DNA from: Clostridiales bacterium
GTDB lineage: Bacteria; Bacillota; Clostridia; Lachnospirales; Lachnospiraceae
NCBI GenBank assembly: GCA_021203365.1
Contig: JAJQBI010000058.1
Coordinates: forward strand, 1-64,000
Length of the DNA stretch: 64,000 nucleotides
Reading direction: 5' to 3'
The stretch's first letter is position 1. Each line of letters starts with the position of its first letter. The notes under the pieces are model-generated. The model saw nothing but the letters and a program-made list of their open reading frames with translations. It searched no databases and was not told the DNA's origin. The translations under genes and the position numbers were made by a program. Positions 26,520-33,580 of the stretch are shown piece after piece.

Positions 26520-27158
26520 ATGAAGATGTTTATGCGCATTTTGTTTTACTGCATTGGGCTGTTGTTTATGGCCTTTGGAGTGGCTTTTTCGGTGAATTCT
26601 AACCTGGGAGTATCTCCTGTGAATTCCCTTCCCTATGTGGTATCCTTAATATCAAATGTTTCCCTGGGGACATGTGTGGTAATCGTTTACGGGATCTATA
26701 TTTTGGTGCAGATCCTGATTAAAAGACGTGATTTTAAATGGATCAACCTGACCCAGATTATCTTTTCGACTGTTTTTGGATACTTTGCGGATTTTGCCAA
26801 GGCAGCGCTGGCAGGCTTTACGATTCCTACTTACGCCGGAAAACTGGTCATGCTGGCGATAAGCATTGTACTGGTAGCGGTTGGCGTGTGCATTTATATG
26901 GATACAAAGCTGGTGAATATGCCTATGGAAGGTATGACGCTTGCAATCAGTGAATGTTTCCCTGAGATACCATTTTACAGGGTAAAAATTGTGGTGGACT
27001 GTTCTTCCGTAGCTGTGGGCGTTATTCTTTCTTTTCTGTTTCTTCACGGTTTGTATGGTATTCGGGAAGGAACTGTAATATGTGCGCTTTTAGTAGGAAG
27101 GGTGCTTCCGATTGTGAAAAAAAGGCTTGACCCGATTATAGAAAAAATATGTTTCTAA
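26520..27158 (+). CDS. YczE/DUF6198-family integral membrane protein
   Basis: 212 residues with about five membrane helices and the family's start pattern RILFYCIGLLFMAFGVAFSV followed by NSNLGVSPVNSLPY. ATG 26520 is 14 nt after the ligase stop. It is the last gene of the CoA-transferase operon; a terminator follows. YczE-like proteins are often placed next to regulators or biosynthetic genes without known function. Co-transcription here suggests export or uptake of a pathway compound or a membrane support role, purely by context. Confidence 0.75.
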   Translation: MKMFMRILFYCIGLLFMAFGVAFSVNSNLGVSPVNSLPYVVSLISNVSLGTCVVIVYGIYILVQILIKRRDFKWINLTQIIFSTVFGYFADFAKAALAGFTIPTYAGKLVMLAISIVLVAVGVCIYMDTKLVNMPMEGMTLAISECFPEIPFYRVKIVVDCSSVAVGVILSFLFLHGLYGIREGTVICALLVGRVLPIVKKRLDPIIEKICF

Positions 27159-27167
27159 AAGTTGCGA

Positions 27168-27210
27168 AACCCGCTGCCCGATTCTGACAGCGGGTTCTTT
27201 TTGTTTTTTG
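27168..27210. terminator. Terminator between convergent operons
   Basis: AACCCGCTG (27168-27176) pairs with CAGCGGGTT (27188-27196), then CTTTTTGTTTTTT. It ends the CoA-transferase operon and lies just before the end of the DUF4125 gene on the other strand, so it may serve both directions. Confidence 0.85.
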
Positions 27211-27211
27211 G

Positions 27212-27862
27212 TTATCTCATCTGTTGTTCTGCGTCGTCTGCATCTTTATAGCCATACAGGGCAGCCGTGACGTTCATAATTTCCAGTACCAGATTTGATC
27301 CGGACGCGTCCATCTGGAATACATGGCGTGCGAGCAGAGAAAGGGTTTTGTCAGAGTATGTGCTGATTTCCCCCCGAAGGTAGGTTTCGCTGGAAGTGAT
27401 TTGGCAAGTGTCCTCTATCGTGCGGATGGGCCGGCTGCGCATGGACATCTGAGGATGGGAAAGAGCAAATTCCTCCGTCCATCGGACGTAAATTGCAATG
27501 AGTTCTTCCTGGAGCCGGATACGCTCCTGGCTCAGGGCAGGAAGCCTGTGTTCCAGCTGTTTATATTTTTCAGGAGCCGTTCCTGCCATCATTCGGGCAT
27601 ATTTTTCAGTGAGCAGGTTTCGGTTATTCCTGTTGGCATTTGCCAGATCCTGTTGATAGCTTTTTAATGTATCATGATTCCATGTGGAAAACTGACTTTT
27701 TCGCATAATGTGAAAAGTAATCCAGTCATCCTGGCAGTCTGCCCGTCCTCCTTCATTCTGAACCCTGTCAAATTGCTGCCATTCTGTTGATATGACAGAC
27801 TCGATCAGATCTTCATCTGCTGTAAGAAAATCACTATGGTTGTTTGTCATTTCTGTATTCAT
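27212..27862 (-). CDS. DUF4125 family protein
   Basis: 216 residues, soluble, starting MNTEMTNNHSDFLTADEDLI. The recognisable family core is EWQQFDRVQNEGGRADCQDD (about 28-47), then WITFHIMRKSQFSTWN and a helical C-terminus with RPIRTIEDT. DUF4125 proteins are commonly encoded beside DUF4037 proteins, as here (70 bp apart, same strand). Function is unknown. It is last in the run PucR - carrier - TPR - DUF4037 - DUF4125. Confidence 0.75.
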   Translation of the reverse strand: MNTEMTNNHSDFLTADEDLIESVISTEWQQFDRVQNEGGRADCQDDWITFHIMRKSQFSTWNHDTLKSYQQDLANANRNNRNLLTEKYARMMAGTAPEKYKQLEHRLPALSQERIRLQEELIAIYVRWTEEFALSHPQMSMRSRPIRTIEDTCQITSSETYLRGEISTYSDKTLSLLARHVFQMDASGSNLVLEIMNVTAALYGYKDADDAEQQMR

Positions 27863-27932
27863 GTTTTCTCCCCTCTAATTGGTTTGTTTCTGCAGGCAGG
27901 AAGTTTCGCAGGTAATGTTTACGGTTTTTTGT

Positions 27933-28937
27933 TTACTTACAGTTTTTATCCGATTTTGCTCCATCAGCAATCTCCTGGCAGTATGAGTCTGCAAAGGTGT
28001 GAGATACTTTTTTTATGAATCCCTGACGCTGAAGCTCCGTCAGAATCATAGAAGCGATCTGTTCCATGATTTCACAGACCCGGTCTTTATGGTTTATATT
28101 TGCAGAAGTATAAGAAATGCTCTCCCATGCTTCCCACTGAGGCGGTGCGGCCGCTGCTTCATCCAGCAGACGGCCAATTTCGTTTAGAACAGGAAGGCTG
28201 TCCAGTCCTTTTCGCATCCATTTGCAGTAAGGCGCGTATCGGTGATTCAGCAGATAAACAACAGCCATGGCGCTTTTAGACGCCTGCATAATACAGAGCC
28301 GGGCGGTGAACAGATCGCGTCTGGCCATCATCCGGCTATAATTATACTGTCCGTTTTGAGAAAAATGGTGCAGCTGGTCAGCCAGGCGCAGCCGGTGAAT
28401 TTCCGGTGGATAATAATTTAAGAGGGTTTGCCGGATACGGGAAAAAAGGCCTTCATCATCTCGAAAGACAGCGCCGTTTACAGCTGCCGCCAGATTTTCT
28501 TCGGGAAGGGTGAGCCATAGACGGGGGCTGAGAGCGAAGGTTTCATTTTTTTCCATATCTTCAGGCAACTGATAGCCAAGAATACGCTGATAAAAGCCGC
28601 CGATGGTGTTAACGCCTCTGCGCTGGTCAAGAAGGCGGCTGGAGGGTTTTGTTTCAAAATTTTTGCTTAAAAGATGGTCATACTCTTCCTGCAGCCGCTG
28701 GCCGATTTCACGGTATACAGGTTCTGGCAGCCACATGCAGAATCCAATTCCGTAATCATGGTCGGCGGATATCGGGTCGTCAAATCCGAAACAGTCAGAC
28801 CCCTCGCCTGCAAGTCCAACGGCAATGGAAGAAGCATATCTGAAAAAATGCTCTTCAATCATTGCGGCACCATATTGTTCGTAAAATTGCCGGCAGCGAG
28901 GCAGATTAGGGGTAAAATCATCTGTTTTAGGTTTCAT
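27933..28937 (-). CDS. DUF4037 protein, nucleotidyltransferase-like
   Basis: 334 residues from ATG 28937 (MKPKTDDFTPNLPRC); the longer in-frame upstream part is non-homologous overlap with the TPR gene. The start overlaps the TPR gene's end by 11 bp, implying coupling. Near residue 45 the motif AGEGSDCFGFDDPISADHDY has the GS-x(n)-DxD pattern of the nucleotidyltransferase fold, supporting an NMP-transfer or aminoglycoside-nucleotidyltransferase-like activity. The rest (GVNTIGGFYQRILG, ALSPRLWLTLPEENLAAAVN) matches the family pattern. The modified target is unknown. Confidence 0.75.
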   Translation of the reverse strand: MKPKTDDFTPNLPRCRQFYEQYGAAMIEEHFFRYASSIAVGLAGEGSDCFGFDDPISADHDYGIGFCMWLPEPVYREIGQRLQEEYDHLLSKNFETKPSSRLLDQRRGVNTIGGFYQRILGYQLPEDMEKNETFALSPRLWLTLPEENLAAAVNGAVFRDDEGLFSRIRQTLLNYYPPEIHRLRLADQLHHFSQNGQYNYSRMMARRDLFTARLCIMQASKSAMAVVYLLNHRYAPYCKWMRKGLDSLPVLNEIGRLLDEAAAAPPQWEAWESISYTSANINHKDRVCEIMEQIASMILTELQRQGFIKKVSHTFADSYCQEIADGAKSDKNCK

Positions 28938-29844
28938 GAGCTTTTCTTTTTGCCTCCTGATAGTTTGCTTCCAGTATTTTCCATGCGGGGCTTTTTCCCG
29001 TATGGCGTTCTGTCTCTTCCATGGCATGAAGGTAATAAGCGGAGCTTTCCTCATATTGCGCGTTATGGTAAAACAGTTTTCCCATGGCGGAGAGAGCGGC
29101 GCTGTAGTGGAAATCCTGTCCGCCGTCCTGCTTAAAAATTTCCAGGGCTTTTTCCAGCAGAATGGCAGCTTCTTTGTATTGTTCGGAATCTTCAGAGCGG
29201 ATGCTTTTTTCCTGTTGGGAACTGTCAATTGGCGGTATCTCATTTTTTTGTGGTGAAAAGTCTGCCGGCTGTGTGTCATTTGTCTGCGGAGCATGATCCG
29301 CCTGCTGCATCAGGGAGTTGGCCAGGTTGGTCATGGTGGTGGCCTGTTGTATGGCAGCATCGGGGTAGCAGCTGACAATCTGCAGCGCCTGTCGCAGGAA
29401 ACGGACGGCCTGTCCATAGTCCTGTTGTGCCAGGGAAAGCAGGCTCCAGTTATTGTAAAGGCTGGCGAAGAGAAAATCATTTTTCGGCAGGCTGGCCTGG
29501 TAGATTCGTTCCGCTTCCAGATACAAAGCATGGGATTCATCAAAAAGTTCAAAGGCTCTGTAAGCGTTGGCTATATTTAGGAGAGTCGTTCCGTGAACGG
29601 CCATATCTCCAGGCTGCATCTGTATCAGGAGCTTTTTCATGCGTTCTGCACAGTCCAGGGCCAGGTCGCGCGCTCCGGTATCTCTGCAGAGCCCCATTTG
29701 CTCGTTGAGCAGGCTGAGTAAAGCATTGTTGTCTCCTTCCTTTTCTGCCTGTCTGGTTTTTTCACTGAGAAAATTCTGGATTTCTGTCAGTGTATGATTT
29801 CCAAACAGGCTGTCATATTCTGATAATGTTTTTTGAATATTCAT
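28927..29844 (-). CDS. Tetratricopeptide-repeat protein
   Basis: 305 residues starting MNIQKTLSEYDSLFGNHTLT. At least five TPR-like helical pairs are seen, for example LLNIANAYRAFELFDESHAL, NNWSLLSLAQQDYGQAVRFL and SAMGKLFYHNAQYEESSAYY. They are interrupted by a Gln/Pro/Asp-rich insertion (about 185-215). No signal peptide. It probably scaffolds protein contacts for the DUF4037 and DUF4125 proteins encoded downstream in the same direction. Confidence 0.8.
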   Translation of the reverse strand: MNIQKTLSEYDSLFGNHTLTEIQNFLSEKTRQAEKEGDNNALLSLLNEQMGLCRDTGARDLALDCAERMKKLLIQMQPGDMAVHGTTLLNIANAYRAFELFDESHALYLEAERIYQASLPKNDFLFASLYNNWSLLSLAQQDYGQAVRFLRQALQIVSCYPDAAIQQATTMTNLANSLMQQADHAPQTNDTQPADFSPQKNEIPPIDSSQQEKSIRSEDSEQYKEAAILLEKALEIFKQDGGQDFHYSAALSAMGKLFYHNAQYEESSAYYLHAMEETERHTGKSPAWKILEANYQEAKRKAHET

Positions 29845-29972
29845 GTTGATCCTTCATTTCATTGTCTTTTTATTTTGCTGTGGTTTGGTCTGCTATAGAT
29901 TTTTATACAACAAAAGATCCGGACGTATATGTCGGATCTTTTGCTGTAAAAGTATGGAAACTAAATCAAATG

Positions 29973-31274
29973 CTAAATATGGAAAATATTGAACAAACCA
30001 AATGTAGCTACTACAGCCAGGATAAGCGGCATGACTACAGCGACCACAATCATTCGGTTAGGCAGGATATTTTCCTTTACATCTTTATCCGCACAGGCTG
30101 CAATGGTAATGGCGCCTCCGGTAGAGAACGGGGAGCATGCTGTGGATAATCCGCCGATGAAAATGCAGCTGAACAACATAACCGGATTCAATCCCAGGGA
30201 TGCTGCCAGACCCGGAACCAGCGGGTACATTAAAGGCATAACCGTCGATGTACAGCTGGAGAAGAAGCTCAGGAATGCTGCAAACAAAATCAGGAATGCA
30301 GGTACCAGGAATTTCGGAATCGATCCGGAAAGCAGGGAAGACATCCAGTCTACTAAACCAGCCTCTGTCGCTACACAGATCAGAGAATATACACCCATGA
30401 TCATAACGATGGTGCTCATGGGGATAGAACGGATAACCTTCTTTTCATCACCGAGTTTAAGTACTGAGCAAACCAGGGAACCGATGAACATAATTACCTG
30501 GGGCTGGCAGAATGTTGCGAGTTTAGCGATAAACGCATTGTCGATCCATGTATTTAAAAGCGCCGGTACAATCATGAAGGCGAAGGCCACCAGGATGACA
30601 GTCATGGTTTTTCTCTGAATCGGGTTAAAATCTTCCGGCTTTTCCACGGAGATTCTTTGTGCTTTAAAACCTTTATAGATAAAGTAAAAAACGACCGTGG
30701 TCAGGATAAAAGCGATACAGGAGTTCACCCAGACCAGATTTCCAATGGTGGTGACGGTGGAACCCTCATAACCCGCTGATTCAATCAGGGATTTGGAAAT
30801 CAGACCGCCATATCCGGTATAAATATTGTTGGAGCCGGTGGAATTGCCATAACAGATGCAGATGGCAATCAAAGCCGGGTTTACATTGGCGCTTAAGCCA
30901 ATGAGATACAGAAACGGTCCCACGATAGCCGGAGTGGAAGCACCTGCGCCCAAACCGCCTACGATTGCGCATACCAGAAAGATGATCAGAGGGACTAATT
31001 TTGCGTTGCCATTTAAGGCATACATAATCTTATGTCCTAACACATCCATTGTTCCGTTATCATTGGCATAACTGAAGAACAGAGAAATGGAGATCAGATA
31101 GAACACAATGGTGGTGGGCCAATAGCTGATGATGGTGCTGGCCGACATATCCATAAAACAGATACCGATTACAAACGCGAAAACCATGGCGATGATACCG
31201 GTATTCATCTTGAATTTCCATCCAACGACGATGGAAATTACGATTGCAATAATACATAGCCACATTGCTAACAT
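29973..31274 (-). CDS. MatC-like carboxylate carrier (SLC13/ArsB-NhaD superfamily), copy 1
   Basis: 433 residues with about 11-12 membrane helices. The N-terminus WLCIIAIVISIVVGWKFKMN followed by TGIIAMVFAFVIG matches MatC-type dicarboxylate carriers. Helical-hairpin regions typical of the ion-transporter fold contain GGLGAGASTPAIVGPFLY and FFSSCTSTVMPLMYPLVPGL; a third is GGLSTACSPFSTGGAI. It likely imports an organic acid with Na+ or H+. The gene lies downstream of the PucR1 gene on the same strand. The homologous carrier at 38501 is in the divergent GRE transcript, so two related carriers serve one island. Confidence 0.8.
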   Translation of the reverse strand: MLAMWLCIIAIVISIVVGWKFKMNTGIIAMVFAFVIGICFMDMSASTIISYWPTTIVFYLISISLFFSYANDNGTMDVLGHKIMYALNGNAKLVPLIIFLVCAIVGGLGAGASTPAIVGPFLYLIGLSANVNPALIAICICYGNSTGSNNIYTGYGGLISKSLIESAGYEGSTVTTIGNLVWVNSCIAFILTTVVFYFIYKGFKAQRISVEKPEDFNPIQRKTMTVILVAFAFMIVPALLNTWIDNAFIAKLATFCQPQVIMFIGSLVCSVLKLGDEKKVIRSIPMSTIVMIMGVYSLICVATEAGLVDWMSSLLSGSIPKFLVPAFLILFAAFLSFFSSCTSTVMPLMYPLVPGLAASLGLNPVMLFSCIFIGGLSTACSPFSTGGAITIAACADKDVKENILPNRMIVVAVVMPLILAVVATFGLFNIFHI

Positions 31275-31324
31275 TTTTTTCCTCCCTTAATACGTAGAAT
31301 TTTTATAACTGTGCCCCATTCGTA

Positions 31325-31402
31325 TCATATCAATTTTAACATTTCAGAGAGTATATTTATCCATAAATTGTCTATTTTAGACAAATCTTGTCGATTCAGC
31401 AT
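31325..31402 (-). CDS. Candidate 25-aa small protein (weak)
   Basis: Between the PucR1 and carrier genes, AAGGAG is followed 8 nt later by ATG 31402 and 25 codons (MLNRQDLSKIDNLWINILSE and a short hydrophobic tail). The frame is open further upstream and into the end of the PucR1 gene, so a longer product of about 50 residues is possible. No family is recognised. The inverted repeat TTGTCTA/TAGACAA inside it (about 31368-31384) may instead be an operator for the carrier gene. Confidence 0.25.
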   Translation of the reverse strand: MLNRQDLSKIDNLWINILSEMLKLI

Positions 31403-31451
31403 ATAAATTTCTCCTTCTTCTGTGACTGTTAAGACAAATTTTTCAGCCTTT

Positions 31452-33053
31452 TCATTTTTTGGAATTATCGGGTTTCTCACGCGTATGTCTGGACTGGGGC
31501 AGGGGATAAAGGGAAACTCCTTCCTTTTGATATTTTTCTCTGTATTGCAGAAGCAGGCAGGAAAAAATCAGGTCGCAGCGCAGATTGGGATCCTCCATAG
31601 ATTCGCCAAGTAACTCCTCAATTTTTTTAAGTTTATAGATGGTAGTGTTCCGATGGAGAAACATTTCTGCGCTGGTTTTGGCTATACTGCAGTTGTTCAT
31701 TAAATAATGGAACATGATCTCCCGCAGGTTCGTTCCATAGGCCCGGTCATACCGGATGATTGAAAGTACGCCTGGGTGGCAGAGAAACATGATATCGTCG
31801 CAGCCGAGCACATTGGATATATTTTTCGCACAGATATCAATAACGTTGTATATGGTATACCGGGAAAAGGTCATGCTGCGCGACTCATTGTTTGTCCGTA
31901 AGGCCAGGACAACGGGAAACATGCGCTGGCACTGTTTGTACATAACCCGTATGGCCCGGATGGAAGTAACCGGGTTTCCGATCATGGCGATGGCCTGATT
32001 TGTTTTCAGAAACACCTCAAATTCAGAATCATTAAAAGTGATCGGGCAGTATATCTTGTCAGAGGAAAGCAGAACGACAATCTCTGTTGATGTTATGGCA
32101 ATATGTTCCCTGGGAAAAAATGATTTTACGGAAGAAAGGAGAACATCCAGTTCCTCGTCCGTCTGCTCCTCCGGGTGCAAATGGGAACGGATTAAAATCA
32201 GCCGCATAAAAGGTTTGGGCGGAGATGGAAGTTCCTTCAGCATGGTCATCAGCAAACCGTCAGAGTCATCTTTTTCCGAGATGATGCGGGAAAAAATGAG
32301 CTGAAAAGACAATCGCCTGGACGGTGCAGAACGGAAACTGTTGTTCAGGAGAGGAAAAGCTTTTTCGGCAATAAGCAGAGAAACAGGCGCGAGCAGATCA
32401 TTGTCAGTTAAACCGGTGGAAAGCAGTCCGGTTTCCTGGGTTATGGGGATAAAAATGGATTGTCGGTTGTTTTCTGTAAAAAGGATTTTCTGTTTCGGCA
32501 AAACAGTCTGGTGGAACAGGCGGTTAAGGACTTCTTTGCTTTTTGGGTGTGACTGGACAAATTCTCCGAAAAGAGAATTATCTTTGTCAGAAATTTTATT
32601 TTCCTTTACAGAAAGATGCCTGTCCAATATTACAAAGGAGCCGCCGGTCAGCTGAAAAGCAGTTGAGAGAAGGCTGCGGATATTGTATGGGGAGGCGGCG
32701 GCCAGCAGGTCAGACAGATGTGCGACCTGGCTTCCATACTGATTTATCAGGTTACTGATGCCGATTAAAGACAAATTGGTAACCAGAAATGTCATGCTTT
32801 GAGGACAGGACAACAGCTCCAGTTCTTCGGAGTTCCCTGCGCTGATCAGGCAGCAGTCATTCTGACAGGAGGCTTGTTGTTCTAATATCTGGGCGCAGAG
32901 TGCAGGCTCCGCAAGGCAGAGATAATCCGGATCAAACATCTGACAGGATTCCAGCATAAGAATACCCTGATAGCGGATAAATGGAGAATTTCCCGATTCC
33001 CGGAGGAGATGCCCCTCAAGTATCTGTTTTAAAGTTTGGGTAAACAGTACCAT
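31452..33053 (-). CDS. PucR-type transcriptional regulator 1
   Basis: 533 residues starting MVLFTQTLKQILEGHLLRES. The C-terminal PucR helix-turn-helix (about 455-510) reads LREIMFHYLMNNCSIAKTSA then EMFLHRNTTIYKLKKIEELL. A GGDEF-related middle domain (about 270-400) precedes it, and an N-terminal sensor region (about 1-200) has no clear class. PucR/CdaR-like proteins usually activate catabolic genes when they sense the substrate. It is transcribed divergently from the first GRE gene across about 530 bp that contains the 40-bp shared motif, making it the best candidate activator of both the GRE and CoA-transferase promoters. Confidence 0.85.
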   Translation of the reverse strand: MVLFTQTLKQILEGHLLRESGNSPFIRYQGILMLESCQMFDPDYLCLAEPALCAQILEQQASCQNDCCLISAGNSEELELLSCPQSMTFLVTNLSLIGISNLINQYGSQVAHLSDLLAAASPYNIRSLLSTAFQLTGGSFVILDRHLSVKENKISDKDNSLFGEFVQSHPKSKEVLNRLFHQTVLPKQKILFTENNRQSIFIPITQETGLLSTGLTDNDLLAPVSLLIAEKAFPLLNNSFRSAPSRRLSFQLIFSRIISEKDDSDGLLMTMLKELPSPPKPFMRLILIRSHLHPEEQTDEELDVLLSSVKSFFPREHIAITSTEIVVLLSSDKIYCPITFNDSEFEVFLKTNQAIAMIGNPVTSIRAIRVMYKQCQRMFPVVLALRTNNESRSMTFSRYTIYNVIDICAKNISNVLGCDDIMFLCHPGVLSIIRYDRAYGTNLREIMFHYLMNNCSIAKTSAEMFLHRNTTIYKLKKIEELLGESMEDPNLRCDLIFSCLLLQYREKYQKEGVSLYPLPQSRHTREKPDNSKK

Positions 33054-33283
33054 AATAAATAGCTCCTTTTTTCATGGCTGTCTGTATCACTGTAAGGGAC
33101 CAATGCCGCGTCTCATTTGTCTCATTTATAGTTGCCATTCTCCTCTGTCTGTCCTTCCAGTGAGCTGAATCATAACCTGAAAGAATATGATTTTGTATAT
33201 TGCACATAAAAACTCTGAAACATTATATTTGCTTTGTATAAAACGAAAAGCCTGTGAACGTATGCTTATACATACAATGTGCA

Positions 33284-33351
33284 TTATGTACAAAACGTGC
33301 CGCTATATGTGCAGATTAACCATATCTTTTTTTAAATATTTTTTTTATAAT
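33284..33351 (+). promoter_or_regulatory. Putative shared operator and promoter of the first GRE operon
   Basis: The 40-bp block 33284-33323 matches 19305-19344 at 35 of 40 positions. Repeats ATGTAC, ACGTGC and ATGTGC end in GATTAACCAT, with an additional AATGTGC just upstream at 33276-33282. TATAAT (33346-33351) follows after exactly 22 nt, as in the other copy. The -35 region is TATCTT, far from consensus. The block lies in the divergent region between PucR1 and the GRE gene. Confidence 0.7.
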
Positions 33352-33580
33352 TTCTAAGTATAACACGACTGATTGTTTTCATTATTTTGTAAATTTTCAG
33401 TCGAAAAAGATGTGTTATAACAGCACATTTTTAAACATTAAATTTATATTTTGCGAACATGTTATAGCATGTATTTCCTAAAAACAAAAGTATACCTTCC
33501 AGGCATCCCTGAGCGCTCGAGTGGGCTGCGTTTTGTGCAACAGAGTATGAAATATTGAACAGAAAGAAGTGGTGTTAGAA

